Shown: in pieces, positions 17,112 through 27,299 of the stretch
Layout: each line of letters begins with the position of its first letter
How positions within the stretch are numbered: position 1 is the stretch's first letter
NCBI GenBank assembly: GCA_017450065.1
Contig: JAFSYI010000083.1
Location: 1 to 64,000 of the forward strand
Origin: Lachnospiraceae bacterium
GTDB lineage: Bacteria; Bacillota; Clostridia; Lachnospirales; Lachnospiraceae
Length of the DNA stretch: 64,000 bases
Direction of reading: 5' to 3'
Program-made: the position numbers and the translations under genes
Notes under the pieces: model-generated
Seen by the model: the letters and a program-made list of their open reading frames with translations, nothing else
The model's database searches: none
What the model was told of the DNA's origin: nothing

Positions 17112-18371
17112 ATGGGTTTGATAGATCTTATTAAGGAAAAACTGGGCTTCGATGATGAAGAAGATGATGACGAACTTGATTTCGGCATAGGCGTGTATGA
17201 TGATGAGGACGATGAGGATGAAGATGCCGAACATCTGACTGACAGGCTTAAGCATATGCCGGTAAGACGGGCGGATATCAACATTCTTGATTACCGGGAG
17301 AGAGAGCTGTTCGTAAGAGACCGCTGTGAGCAGATGAAAGCTGCCGCAGATGACATGGCGGGACAGAGACAGGAGTATGAAAGGATAACCCAGCAGCTTG
17401 CGGATATTGATGAGGTATGTTCACTTTCGCTTACCAGATTCAGCGAGCTTAAAAGACTGGCTAAACGAATAGAGAAGATACAGGAAGACGAAAAGAAATA
17501 CGAAAGACCCCTCAGCAAGATAACGGAATCCCAATACCGTGACATGGAACGCAGGGAGAAGGAAATCCCTGACGTGATAAAGAAGATGCAGGCTGAGGAG
17601 AACCACCAGATGTCCATAAAGAGGGATCTTAATCTCCTTGAGGGCGAGAAGGGGGCGCTTGCTTTCCAGCGAAGGGAAGAGAAACGAAGGGCTTCGAACG
17701 CAAAAGCGCTTGCTTTTATCTGTACTCTGGTATCGGTCATGGCCGTTGCGCTTCTTTTTATCCTTCATACCACTCTTAAATTCGATGTGCGGATGGGATA
17801 TTATATAGTACTTGCATTCTTCTGTATGTCGCTGACGGGCGTGTGCGTATCGTTCAAGAATGCCCAGGACTCGCAGGTAAGTACCGAGAAGAAGATAAAC
17901 AGGGCGATAACGCTTCAGAACAGTGTTAAGATAAAATATGTTAACGCCACGAATCTTATTGATTTCTACTATACGAAATATAATGTGAACAATTCATACG
18001 AGCTGTCTTATATGTGGGAGAAATATCTGGAAGAAAAGGCTGCCAGGAACCATTCGGAAGAGGTGGCTGCCAAGATGGAGAACGCCCGCAGAGAGCTGAT
18101 GAAGGAGCTTAACAACTACCGTCTGAATGATGCGTCGATATTTGTATACAGGACAGAGCTGCTGACGGACGACGAGGTAATGCAGAGCGTCAGACGCAAG
18201 ATGATAATCCAGCGCAAGAAGCTTAAACAGGGAATGGATCTGAATAATTACAGTATGGATATGTGCAGGGAGCAGATCGAAGCCATTGTGCATGAATATC
18301 CCAGATTCGCCGGTGAGATTATGGCAATAGTCAGACAGTATGAATCTCTTGATAAAACAGAAGAAACATGA
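17112..18371 (+). CDS. Two-TM coiled-coil protein of the four-gene cluster, unknown function
   Basis: A 419-residue protein. The first 45 residues are extremely acidic (runs of Asp/Glu at 14-23 and 30-42). Residues about 60-190 are a long charged coiled coil. Two adjacent hydrophobic helices follow (about 197-218 and 227-247), then a second helical, charged cytoplasmic region to the end. The topology suggests both ends inside the cell with a short hairpin in the membrane. It would be the membrane anchor of the cluster. It starts 10 bases after the TPR gene and ends 5 bases from the convergent PilZ gene. I cannot assign a family. Confidence 0.75.
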   Translation: MGLIDLIKEKLGFDDEEDDDELDFGIGVYDDEDDEDEDAEHLTDRLKHMPVRRADINILDYRERELFVRDRCEQMKAAADDMAGQRQEYERITQQLADIDEVCSLSLTRFSELKRLAKRIEKIQEDEKKYERPLSKITESQYRDMERREKEIPDVIKKMQAEENHQMSIKRDLNLLEGEKGALAFQRREEKRRASNAKALAFICTLVSVMAVALLFILHTTLKFDVRMGYYIVLAFFCMSLTGVCVSFKNAQDSQVSTEKKINRAITLQNSVKIKYVNATNLIDFYYTKYNVNNSYELSYMWEKYLEEKAARNHSEEVAAKMENARRELMKELNNYRLNDASIFVYRTELLTDDEVMQSVRRKMIIQRKKLKQGMDLNNYSMDMCREQIEAIVHEYPRFAGEIMAIVRQYESLDKTEET

Positions 18372-18376
18372 TAGTA

Positions 18377-18742
18377 TCATTCATTGGCTGCAGTATGGTT
18401 CATGCGTGCTTCGTAATCATCGAGCATCTTGGACACGCGGGGTGAAATGGAAGTGAATTCGCAGCCGTACTGATAGCGGTTCCCCGGCAGAGCCTGACTG
18501 CGGATTATCCGCAGATCGGTTATTATCTGCGGAAGATCCCTGCTGAGCTCAATGTTGGATATAAAGCAGCTGCCGACCGGAAGTACGGCTTCACAGATAA
18601 AGCCCAGTCCTCTTGCGGAAATATCGGTAACCTCAATGGGAGAGGATATGTCAACTACATCAAGGCTGTTTTCGGTATACAGATCGGATACTGAGAGCGC
18701 TATATTGACCGGTATCCTTTTTTCTTTACGCTTTTCATTCAT
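18377..18742 (-). CDS. PilZ-domain c-di-GMP receptor
   Basis: A single PilZ domain of 121 residues. The N-terminal RKEKR (5-9) fits the RxxxR ligand motif, and DISARG fits D/NxSxxG, so c-di-GMP binding is expected. No extra domain is present. It is convergent with the four-gene cluster, and its start region faces purB. A role in relaying c-di-GMP, perhaps to the flagellar motor or the cell surface, is inference. Confidence 0.88.
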   Translation of the reverse strand: MNEKRKEKRIPVNIALSVSDLYTENSLDVVDISSPIEVTDISARGLGFICEAVLPVGSCFISNIELSRDLPQIITDLRIIRSQALPGNRYQYGCEFTSISPRVSKMLDDYEARMNHTAANE

Positions 18743-18815
18743 TGACGTTCACCTCATAAACAGTGACGGTTTGGATTGTATATCATTATTGTAACTATAA
18801 AGAAAGGAAAATGCA

Positions 18816-20246
18816 ATGACAAACAGATATGTCAGTCCGTTGTCGGAAAGATACGCAAGTGAGGAGATGCAGTATATCTTTTCACCCGATATGAAATTCA
18901 GAACATGGAGGAGACTGTGGATAGCCCTTGCGGAAACAGAGAAAGAGCTGGGCCTTAATATAACACAGGAGCAGATAGATGAGCTTAAGGCTCACGCCGA
19001 TGACATTAATTATGATGTCGCGAAGAAGCGTGAGAAGGAGGTAAGGCATGACGTAATGAGCCATGTGTATGCTTACGGCGAACAGTGCCCCAAAGCAAAG
19101 GGTATCATACATCTTGGAGCCACTTCCTGTTATGTGGGTGACAACACGGATATAATCGTTATGACGGAGGCGCTTAAGCTTGTAAGAAAGAAGCTTATAA
19201 ATGTTATATATGAGCTTTCGGGCTTTGCGGATAAGTATAAGTCGCTGCCCACGCTTGCTTTTACACATTTCCAGCCTGCACAGCCTACGACCGTGGGTAA
19301 GAGAGCCACGTTGTGGATGAATGAGTTCATGCTCGATCTCGAGGAGCTTGATTTCGTGCTTTCAACGATGAAGCTGCTCGGATCGAAGGGAACCACGGGA
19401 ACACAGGCAAGCTTTCTCGAGCTTTTTGACGGAGATCAGGAGAAGATAGATAAGATAGATCCGATGATAGCCGGGAAGATGGGCTTTAAGGAGTGCTATC
19501 CCGTATCAGGGCAGACATATTCGCGTAAGGTGGACACAAGGGTGGCCAATGTGCTTGCCGGTATCGCTGCCAGCGCTCATAAGTTTTCCAATGACATAAG
19601 ACTGCTGCAGCATCTTAAGGAGGTGGAAGAACCCTTCGAAAAGAGCCAGATAGGTTCATCGGCGATGGCTTATAAGCGTAATCCGATGAGAAGCGAGAGA
19701 ATAGCATCCCTGAGCCGTTACGTTATGATCGATGCGCTTAATCCCGCGATAACCTCTGCTACCCAGTGGTTTGAGAGAACGCTTGACGACTCGGCGAATA
19801 AGAGACTTTCAATACCGGAAGCCTTCCTTGCAACGGACGGTGTGCTGGATCTGTGTCTCAATGTTGTGGATGGGCTTGTTGTCAATGACAAGGTTATAGA
19901 TAAGCATCTTCGCAGTGAGCTTCCGTTCATGGCAACGGAGAATATCATGATGGATGCTGTAAAGGCAGGCGGTGACAGACAGGAGCTCCATGAGCTGATA
20001 AGGGAACTGTCCATGAAGGCTGCAAAGAATGTTAAGCAGAACGGCGGCGAAAACAATCTGTTAAAGCTTATTGCGGATGAGCCGGAGTTCAATATGACCT
20101 TAAATGAGCTTAACAAAACCATGGATCCCGCAAGATATGTGGGACGCGCACCGCAGCAGGTGGACGCTTATCTTAAGAATGTGATTCAGCCGATGCTTGA
20201 CGGGAACAAAGACGTGCTCGGAATGCATGCGGATATTAATGTATAG
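18816..20246 (+). CDS. purB: Adenylosuccinate lyase
   Basis: Purine biosynthesis enzyme acting on SAICAR and adenylosuccinate. The protein has 476 residues. RYASEEMQYIFS at the N-terminus, GATSCYVGDNTD, HFQPAQPTTVGKR and the fumarase/lyase signature SSAMAYKRNPMRSE (catalytic loop) are present. ATG 18816 follows aaagaaagg. purA is next, 43 bases downstream, so the two AMP-forming steps are paired. Confidence 0.95.
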   Translation: MTNRYVSPLSERYASEEMQYIFSPDMKFRTWRRLWIALAETEKELGLNITQEQIDELKAHADDINYDVAKKREKEVRHDVMSHVYAYGEQCPKAKGIIHLGATSCYVGDNTDIIVMTEALKLVRKKLINVIYELSGFADKYKSLPTLAFTHFQPAQPTTVGKRATLWMNEFMLDLEELDFVLSTMKLLGSKGTTGTQASFLELFDGDQEKIDKIDPMIAGKMGFKECYPVSGQTYSRKVDTRVANVLAGIAASAHKFSNDIRLLQHLKEVEEPFEKSQIGSSAMAYKRNPMRSERIASLSRYVMIDALNPAITSATQWFERTLDDSANKRLSIPEAFLATDGVLDLCLNVVDGLVVNDKVIDKHLRSELPFMATENIMMDAVKAGGDRQELHELIRELSMKAAKNVKQNGGENNLLKLIADEPEFNMTLNELNKTMDPARYVGRAPQQVDAYLKNVIQPMLDGNKDVLGMHADINV

Positions 20247-20289
20247 TAAAGGGCTGATTATTTAAACCGGAAGGACAGGAGGAACTGAG

Positions 20290-21567
20290 ATGGTAAAAGC
20301 AATAGTAGGAGCCAATTGGGGTGATGAAGGTAAGGGCAAGATGACGGATATGCTGGCTCAGGAGGCGGATATAGTCGTACGCTTTCAGGGCGGCGCCAAT
20401 GCGGGACATACAATAGTAAACAAGTACGGGAAGTTCGCGCTGCATACTTTACCATCAGGCGTATTTAATGAAAATGTTACAAGCATTATCGGTAACGGCG
20501 TTGCACTGAACATCCCGATCCTGTTTAATGAGATAAAGGATATCATGTCAAAGGGTGTTCCGGAGCCGAAGCTGCTTATTTCGAACAGGGCGCAGATGGT
20601 TATGCCGTACCACATTGATTTTGATACATATGAGGAAGCGAGACTTGCAGGTAAATCCTTCGGCTCGACCAAGTCGGGTATAGCACCGTTCTATTCGGAC
20701 AAATATGCCAAGATAGGCTTCCAGGTAAGCGAGCTGTTTGATGATGAGGCTGTGCTCAGGGAGAAGATCGGGAGAGTATGTGAGATCAAGAATGTAATGC
20801 TTGAGGATCTTTATCATAAGCCGAAGCTTGACGAGAATAAGCTGTATGAGACAATGATGGAATATAAGAAGATGGTGGAGCCGTATGTATGCGATACATC
20901 ACTGTATCTGTGGAACGCGATTCAGGAGGGCAGGAATATCCTCCTTGAGGGTCAGCTTGGTTCCCTTAAAGACCCTGATCACGGAATCTATCCCATGGTT
21001 ACATCATCATCCACTCTTGCGGCATACGGAGCAATAGGCGCAGGACTTCCTCCGTATGAGATAAAGCAGATAATCACCGTGTGCAAGGCCTATTCATCGG
21101 CTGTGGGAGCAGGAGCATTCGTGTCCGAGATATTCGGTGAAGAAGCGGAAGAATTAAGAAACCGCGGCGGTGACGGAGGCGAATACGGTGCCACAACAGG
21201 CCGCCCGAGACGTATGGGATGGTTTGACTGTGTGGCAAGTAAATACGGCTGCCGCATTCAGGGAACTACCGATGTGGCATTTACGGTTCTGGATGTACTG
21301 GGTTATCTGGATGAGATCCCGGTATGTACGGGCTATGAGATAGACGGCAGGGTTACTACGGATTTCCCCGTGACATCACTTCTTGAAAAGGCTAAGCCGG
21401 TACTTGAAGTCCTTCCCGGATGGAAATGCGACATAAGGGGAATAAAGAAGTATGAGGATCTTCCCGGGAACTGCCGTAAGTATATAGAGTTTATCGAGGA
21501 AAAGATCGGATTCCCGATCACCATGATAAGCAACGGTCCTTCGAGGGACGATATAATCTACAGATAA
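20290..21567 (+). CDS. purA: Adenylosuccinate synthetase
   Basis: GTP-dependent ligation of IMP and aspartate. The protein has 425 residues, normal length. The N-terminal P-loop is GANWGDEGKGK, followed by RFQGGANAGHT, the LLEGQLGSLKDPDHG region, the GATTGRPRRMGWFDC region and the C-terminal GPSRDD. ATG 20290 follows aaggacaggaggaac. Together with purB it forms a two-gene AMP unit. Confidence 0.95.
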   Translation: MVKAIVGANWGDEGKGKMTDMLAQEADIVVRFQGGANAGHTIVNKYGKFALHTLPSGVFNENVTSIIGNGVALNIPILFNEIKDIMSKGVPEPKLLISNRAQMVMPYHIDFDTYEEARLAGKSFGSTKSGIAPFYSDKYAKIGFQVSELFDDEAVLREKIGRVCEIKNVMLEDLYHKPKLDENKLYETMMEYKKMVEPYVCDTSLYLWNAIQEGRNILLEGQLGSLKDPDHGIYPMVTSSSTLAAYGAIGAGLPPYEIKQIITVCKAYSSAVGAGAFVSEIFGEEAEELRNRGGDGGEYGATTGRPRRMGWFDCVASKYGCRIQGTTDVAFTVLDVLGYLDEIPVCTGYEIDGRVTTDFPVTSLLEKAKPVLEVLPGWKCDIRGIKKYEDLPGNCRKYIEFIEEKIGFPITMISNGPSRDDIIYR

Positions 21568-21642
21568 TGGTTTACATAAATCAAACATCATTTTCTGCCG
21601 GCTTATGTTTAAAGGGTACGGCGGATGGAATGATCAGGTATA

Positions 21643-22764
21643 GTGCAGATGTTGCTTAGAGCGCTGAATGATATATGGATAGCTCTGCGGAAGTTCGATG
21701 AGCAGGCTTTGGGCTTTACCTGCAGAGCTGTTATTGTATATACATTTATCATACTGGCAGTCAATCTTATACAGAGGCTGCGTGGAAAGAAGTACCAGAA
21801 GATATGGCAGATGGCATTGTCCATCTGTCTCTTTGGCGTTCTGTGTGTTTATATGTCTTATCTCGTGGGGCTGACCCTGTCGGGAAGAGAGCCGGGGAGC
21901 AGGACCAATAAGATCAATCTTGAAATACTCGGAACATGGCGTTCGGACGGTACGTTGTCACAGCATGCCGCGGAGAATGTCCTGCTTTTTATCCCGTTCG
22001 GCATACTGGTCCCGCTTACAACAAGGTTCTTTAAGAAATGGTGGAACCTGATCCTTATAGCCTTTATCTCCAGTATGCTTATCGAGATGACACAGCTTAT
22101 AACGGGTAGAGGTTATTTCGAGATCGATGACATACTTCTTAACACGGGCGGTGCGATCCTTGGCTATATCGTATTCTGGGCAATATATCACAGTTACATA
22201 GCATTTAAGCATGAATCACAGCTGCCTTTAAGCCGTAATGAGCAGAGGCTTAACAGGATAACGCTGTTCATAATCCAGCTGCTTCCCGTTATACTGATGA
22301 TAATGCTCATATTCGGATTCGGAAGCGAGAATGCGGATAATTCGGGAGCTCTGAGTGCATTTGTCACCGAGAAGCTTCTGTATGTTGTAAATAAGCTGAT
22401 GCGGTTCGGATGGACGGCAGAGAAGATCCAGAAATCGGTTCCGGTGTATGAAGGCTTTGTCAGGAAGGGCGCTCATTTTGCCGAGTTCGGAGTGCTTACG
22501 ATGTTTACCTTTGTGTTCTTATACTGCAGGAGGCTCAGGAATATATTTTCTTTCATTCTGTCATTTCTGCTGGCGCTGGTGCTGTCTGTGGCTGATGAGA
22601 TCAACCAGGGATATGTTGATGGCAGGAACAGGTCTTTTAAGGATGTCGGTATAGACTGTCTCGGCTCTCTGACCGTGCTTTTTATTATCTTTGTGATCCT
22701 TGTCCTTATAAGATTCTATAATGCTCACAGCAAGGTGAAGCAGGGACTTGAAATGTTTAAGTAA
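21643..22764 (+). CDS. VanZ-family membrane protein with two VanZ domains
   Basis: A 373-residue polytopic membrane protein. The first VanZ-like unit (about residues 75-190) has [17 protein letters not shown], the [20 protein letters not shown] segment and a GG..LGY ending. The second (about 265-360) has [12 protein letters not shown], the [22 protein letters not shown] segment and CLGSL. Single-domain VanZ proteins are the common form. VanZ confers low-level teicoplanin resistance in enterococci; most homologues have no proven role. The start is GTG 21643, or ATG 21649 two codons later, which suits the weak caggt site slightly better. It lies between purA and lepA. Confidence 0.8.
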   Translation: MQMLLRALNDIWIALRKFDEQALGFTCRAVIVYTFIILAVNLIQRLRGKKYQKIWQMALSICLFGVLCVYMSYLVGLTLSGREPGSRTNKINLEILGTWRSDGTLSQHAAENVLLFIPFGILVPLTTRFFKKWWNLILIAFISSMLIEMTQLITGRGYFEIDDILLNTGGAILGYIVFWAIYHSYIAFKHESQLPLSRNEQRLNRITLFIIQLLPVILMIMLIFGFGSENADNSGALSAFVTEKLLYVVNKLMRFGWTAEKIQKSVPVYEGFVRKGAHFAEFGVLTMFTFVFLYCRRLRNIFSFILSFLLALVLSVADEINQGYVDGRNRSFKDVGIDCLGSLTVLFIIFVILVLIRFYNAHSKVKQGLEMFK

Positions 22765-22784
22765 AGGATTTAACCGGAGGGAAT

Positions 22785-24602
22785 ATGTCAAATACAGAAC
22801 AGAGCAGAATAAGGAATTTCTGTATAATAGCTCATATAGATCATGGCAAATCAACGCTTGCGGATCGTATTATAGAGAGTACCGGACTGCTTACAAGCCG
22901 TGAGATGCAGGCACAGGTGCTTGATAACATGGATCTTGAAAGGGAACGCGGGATAACGATCAAATCCCAGGCGGTCCGGACTGTATACAGAGCAAAAAAC
23001 GGAGAAGAGTACATATTTAACCTGATAGATACGCCGGGACATGTCGATTTCAACTATGAGGTTTCGAGAAGCCTGGCTGCATGTGACGGCGCGATACTGG
23101 TGGTGGATGCGGCTCAGGGAATAGAGGCTCAGACACTTGCGAATGTATATCTTGCCCTTGATCATGATCTGGATGTTTTCCCGGTGATCAATAAGATAGA
23201 TCTTCCGAGCGCGGAGCCTGAGAGAGTGGTTAATGAGATCGAGGACGTTATAGGGATCGAGGCTCAGGATGCCCCCAGGATCTCGGCGAAGAACGGCATC
23301 GGAATTGACGAGGTGCTCGAACAGATAGTAAGCAAGATACCGGCGCCCGTGGGAGATGCCGGGAAGCCGTTAAAGGCGCTTATCTTTGATTCACTGTATG
23401 ATTCATATAAGGGTGCCATTGCTTTCGTGAGACTGATGGACGGGACTGTAAGTAAGGGAACGCCCATTAAGATGATGGCGACCGGCGCGACGGCTGAGGT
23501 GGTCGAGGTCGGTTATTTCGGCGCAGGCCAGTTCATACCCTGTGATGAGCTGTCTGCCGGCATGGTAGGCTATATCACAGCCAGCATCAAGAATGTGAGG
23601 GATACGGCGGTCGGTGATACGATAACCAATGCGGAGAAGCCCTGTGATGAAGCGCTTCCGGGATATAAGAAGGTACTGTCGATGGTATACTGCGGCATGT
23701 ATCCGGCTGACGGAGCCAGGTATCCGGATTTAAGGGACGCGCTTGAAAAGCTGCAGCTTAATGACGCATCGCTCAATTATGAACCCGAGACCTCGGTGGC
23801 ACTGGGCTTCGGCTTCAGATGCGGATTCCTGGGGCTCCTTCATCTTGAGGTGGTACAGGAGAGGCTTGAGAGGGAGTATAACCTGGATCTTGTGACAACA
23901 GCCCCCAGCGTTATATATAAGGTGCATAAGACGGACGGAGAGGTTATAGACCTTACCAATCCCACGAACCTTCCGGATCCTTCGGAGATAGATTATATGG
24001 AGGAGCCGATCGTGGACGCCGAGATCATGGTGACCAGGGAATATGTCGGGCCGATAATGGAATTGTGCCAGGAGAGACGCGGTAAGTATATAAGCATGGA
24101 ATACATGGAGGAAACACGTGCTCTGCTTAAGTATGAGCTTCCTCTGAATGAGATAATATATGATTTCTTCGATGCGTTAAAATCACGTTCAAGGGGTTAT
24201 GCTTCCTTCGATTATGAGATGAAGGGATATGAGAAATCGGATCTTGTGAAGCTGGACATCCTTATTAACAAGGAAGAGGTTGATGCCTTAAGCTTTATCG
24301 TACATGCAGAGAGCGCTTACGAGAGGGGCAGGCGTATGTGCGAGAGGCTTAAGGAGGAGATACCGAGGCATCTGTTCGAAATTCCCATACAGGCAGCCAT
24401 AGGAAGCAAGATAATCGCACGTGAGACCGTAAAAGCAATGCGTAAGGATGTATTGGCCAAATGCTACGGTGGTGATATCACACGAAAGAAGAAGCTGCTT
24501 GAGAAGCAGAAGGAAGGAAAGAAGAGGATGCGCCAGATAGGAAACGTGGAGGTGCCGCAGAAGGCATTTATGAGCGTACTTAAGCTGGATGAAGACAAGT
24601 AG
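22785..24602 (+). CDS. lepA: Elongation factor 4 (LepA), ribosomal back-translocase
   Basis: Translational GTPase of 605 residues, family-typical length. The G motifs are [24 protein letters not shown] and NKIDLP. The EF-G-like domains follow, with [14 protein letters not shown]. The LepA-specific C-terminal domain ends in the basic region with [23 protein letters not shown] 22785 follows ggaggg. In many Firmicutes hemW is the next gene; here hemW is found 11 kb downstream. Confidence 0.96.
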   Translation: MSNTEQSRIRNFCIIAHIDHGKSTLADRIIESTGLLTSREMQAQVLDNMDLERERGITIKSQAVRTVYRAKNGEEYIFNLIDTPGHVDFNYEVSRSLAACDGAILVVDAAQGIEAQTLANVYLALDHDLDVFPVINKIDLPSAEPERVVNEIEDVIGIEAQDAPRISAKNGIGIDEVLEQIVSKIPAPVGDAGKPLKALIFDSLYDSYKGAIAFVRLMDGTVSKGTPIKMMATGATAEVVEVGYFGAGQFIPCDELSAGMVGYITASIKNVRDTAVGDTITNAEKPCDEALPGYKKVLSMVYCGMYPADGARYPDLRDALEKLQLNDASLNYEPETSVALGFGFRCGFLGLLHLEVVQERLEREYNLDLVTTAPSVIYKVHKTDGEVIDLTNPTNLPDPSEIDYMEEPIVDAEIMVTREYVGPIMELCQERRGKYISMEYMEETRALLKYELPLNEIIYDFFDALKSRSRGYASFDYEMKGYEKSDLVKLDILINKEEVDALSFIVHAESAYERGRRMCERLKEEIPRHLFEIPIQAAIGSKIIARETVKAMRKDVLAKCYGGDITRKKKLLEKQKEGKKRMRQIGNVEVPQKAFMSVLKLDEDK

Positions 24603-24629
24603 TTGGGATGAACCCGGAACTAACGGGGT

Positions 24630-25931
24630 ATGGCAGACTTTATAATGGATAAGGGAAACAGATCGGTATATAAAGCGGCGGCTGTGGTTGCCGGAAACGG
24701 CATAGGAAGCGGAGTGATGGCGATACCTTATTATGTCCTGCATGCAGGGACTTTCGGGGGTATGGCAGCTTTTGCTGCGGCTTATATCGTAAGTATGCTT
24801 ATGCATTTCATGATAGCAACGATGGTGCTCCGTACGATGGGCGCAGATGAAGAACATTCGGGAAAGGCTGACATACTGGATATATTTAACAGGTATCTGT
24901 TTAAAGGCAGAGCGGGAATGATACTCCGCTTTGCCTTTTTTGCGCTTCTTGTGGTTGTGCTTACGGCTAATCTGTCGGCATATATTTCGGGAGCAGCACA
25001 GATATTTACACAGCTGCTTCCGGTAAACGGGACTGCGGTTAAGGTCATATTCTTCGTGGCTGCCGCGTTTGTCATTCTGGCAGGACTGGGAGCTGTTTGT
25101 ACAACGGAAGCCGTGACCGTATCCGTTATGGTGGTGATACTGCTGCTTATGCTGGTCTTTTCGGTACTTCACATAAGGGAGTCGGCAGAGCTTCCCCTGT
25201 ACGGAGGCTTCAAGGAATGGGCAGCGGCATACAGCATGATAATGTTTTCGTTTTCGGCGATCTTTGCCGTACCGCAGGTTGTTGAGTATATGACCGGGGA
25301 AGCTAAGCTGCCGGGGAAACATGAAAGGGATAAAGAAAATAGCATAACGAAGTATAGGCCGGAAAGGGAAGAAGAGGCAGGGCAGGCAGAAAAGAAAGAA
25401 AAGACAGGAACGGGAGAACAGAAAAAACAGATAAGGCGTTCCATATGGCTGGGACTCCTTATTAATCTCATTATTTCGGCTACGGTGGCAGTCTGTACGA
25501 TAGTAACATCAAAAGAGGTGACTGATATTGCGATCGTAGGCTGGGCCGATGCGGTCGGGGGTACGATAAGAGTACTGGGTTCTGTGTTTATAGTATTTGC
25601 CATGCTTACTTCCTTCTGGTCCATAGGACTGGCATCGGCTGATATAGTAGCCGGCCAGACTCATATAAAAAGAGAGCTGTCTTTTGTTATTGCCACTGTT
25701 CCCGCACTGATAATGACGCTTATTCTCAGTAATACGTTTGCAGAATATCTTAAGCTTGTTGGCGGAGCCGTTGCTGTCATCATTGCCCTGATGGCCGTTC
25801 CGTCATACCTCCTGTGCATGAGGGATCAGACTGCGGAAGAGAGAATAGAAGGGTATGGAGAAAAGGCTGTGGCTGTATTTGTGTTTATAATGTATATTAT
25901 CATGGCTGCAGGTTCGTTTATAAGTGTTTAG
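24630..25931 (+). CDS. Amino-acid permease, aromatic/HAAAP (APC superfamily) type
   Basis: A 433-residue membrane protein with about 11 TM helices. TM1 has VAGNGIGSGVMAIPYYVL, the unwound-helix glycine motif of Trp/Tyr permeases (HAAAP) and related APC transporters. A long hydrophilic, Lys/Glu-rich loop (about residues 228-270) splits the TM bundle after helix 6 and looks like an extension specific to this protein. The substrate, perhaps an aromatic amino acid, is inference. The ATG has no strong Shine-Dalgarno. It sits directly upstream of the radical SAM cluster, 24 bases away. Confidence 0.7.
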   Translation: MADFIMDKGNRSVYKAAAVVAGNGIGSGVMAIPYYVLHAGTFGGMAAFAAAYIVSMLMHFMIATMVLRTMGADEEHSGKADILDIFNRYLFKGRAGMILRFAFFALLVVVLTANLSAYISGAAQIFTQLLPVNGTAVKVIFFVAAAFVILAGLGAVCTTEAVTVSVMVVILLLMLVFSVLHIRESAELPLYGGFKEWAAAYSMIMFSFSAIFAVPQVVEYMTGEAKLPGKHERDKENSITKYRPEREEEAGQAEKKEKTGTGEQKKQIRRSIWLGLLINLIISATVAVCTIVTSKEVTDIAIVGWADAVGGTIRVLGSVFIVFAMLTSFWSIGLASADIVAGQTHIKRELSFVIATVPALIMTLILSNTFAEYLKLVGGAVAVIIALMAVPSYLLCMRDQTAEERIEGYGEKAVAVFVFIMYIIMAAGSFISV

Positions 25932-25955
25932 AATAGTGATATAAGGAGTGGATAT

Positions 25956-27299
25956 ATGAAGGTGGCGCTGCTTGCTCCTGCGGGAGCCATGCACAGATAT
26001 AACGGAATGTTTCATAAAAACCTGCATTATGCTCCGATAACGCTGGCGCTGCTTGCCGCCCTTATTCCGGAAGAACTTAATGCAGAGCCTGTAATATATG
26101 ATGAGACGGCGGAAGCCATACCGCTCGATCTGGAGGCGGATGTAATATGTATTACATGTATTACAGGTACTGCCAACCGGAGCTACAGGTTCGCGGACTA
26201 TTTCCGTAACCGTGGGATCACAGTCATAATAGGAGGAGTGCATCCTACGGTCATGCCCGAAGAGGCCAGGACTCATGCGGACTGTGTCATGGTGGGGCTC
26301 GGGGATGAGACCTTCCCGCAGGCGATGCGGGATTTCGCATGCGGAGAGCTTAAGGAGTTCTATTACGGTCATTCCTGTGTGGATATTTCGGGGCGTCCGA
26401 TACCGCGTAAGGATCTGCTTAAAAAGGACAGATATATAACGCTTAATACGGTCGAATGTGTCAGGGGATGCAATCTTTCCTGTTCATTCTGCGCCTATCC
26501 AACGGCCTTTGGGACGCGTGTGATAACAAGACCGGTAGAGGACGTGATCGCCGAGATAAAGACCTTCAGGGGCAAGTTCGTGATCTTCCCTGATGTTAAT
26601 CTTATAGCTGATGTTAAATACGCGAAGGAGCTGTTCAGTGCAATGATCCCGCTTAAGAAGTGGTGGTTCGGCCTTACGACGACAGCGATAGGACATAATG
26701 ACGAGCTGCTTGATATATTCAGAAGGAGCGGCTGCAAGGGGCTGCTGCTTGGCTTCGAATCCGTAAATCAGGAAACACAGAAGGATATAAACAAGGGCGT
26801 TAATTCGGTTAATGAGTATGAGTGGCTGATGGAGAAGCTGCATGATAATCAGATCCTTGTCATGGGATGCTTTGCCTTCGGAAGCGATGAGGATAGTAAG
26901 GATGTCTTCATACGGACTGCAAAGCTGTGCCTTGAGGCTAAGATAGATCTTCCGAGGTTCTCAATAATAACGCCGTTCCCGGGGACGCCTTTCTATAAGG
27001 AATTAAGTGAACAGGACCGGATCACAGAAACGGACTGGGCTCTTTATGACGTTGAGCACGTTGTATATAAACCGAAGAATATGACTAAGCAGGAGCTCCT
27101 TGATGGTATAGACGAGGCGTGGCAGCTGTGTTATTCGTGGAAGGCTATTTTTAAAAGGTTTGATTTCAGACGTATCAAAAGATGGTTCTTCATATATCTT
27201 ATAACCAATATCGGGTACAGGAAGTACGCGAAGAATTTCAATAAATATGACGAGGCTGTTATGACGGACAACTCAGACATACCGGGAGTGCCTGTATGA
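25956..27299 (+). CDS. B12-binding-domain radical SAM protein 1 of 4
   Basis: A 447-residue protein of the BchE/COG1032 type. Residues 1-140 form a Rossmann-like cobalamin-binding domain with IIGGVHPTVMPEEA. The radical SAM core follows, with the cluster cysteines C172, C176, C179 in GCNLSCSFC. GCKGLLLGFESVN is the late core strand, PFPGTPFYKEL comes after it, and the tail is basic and hydrophobic (RRIKRWFFIYLITNIGYR). The substrate is unknown. It is the most divergent of the four tandem copies. ATG 25956 follows aaggagtgg. It overlaps the next gene by 4 bases (ATGA), so the two are translationally coupled. Confidence 0.85.
   Translation: MKVALLAPAGAMHRYNGMFHKNLHYAPITLALLAALIPEELNAEPVIYDETAEAIPLDLEADVICITCITGTANRSYRFADYFRNRGITVIIGGVHPTVMPEEARTHADCVMVGLGDETFPQAMRDFACGELKEFYYGHSCVDISGRPIPRKDLLKKDRYITLNTVECVRGCNLSCSFCAYPTAFGTRVITRPVEDVIAEIKTFRGKFVIFPDVNLIADVKYAKELFSAMIPLKKWWFGLTTTAIGHNDELLDIFRRSGCKGLLLGFESVNQETQKDINKGVNSVNEYEWLMEKLHDNQILVMGCFAFGSDEDSKDVFIRTAKLCLEAKIDLPRFSIITPFPGTPFYKELSEQDRITETDWALYDVEHVVYKPKNMTKQELLDGIDEAWQLCYSWKAIFKRFDFRRIKRWFFIYLITNIGYRKYAKNFNKYDEAVMTDNSDIPGVPV

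Noticed and set aside
24288-25322. 344-aa open frame on the minus strand opposite lepA and the permease
   Set aside because: His/Tyr/Cys-rich composition typical of antisense shadows; the + strand genes here are certain.
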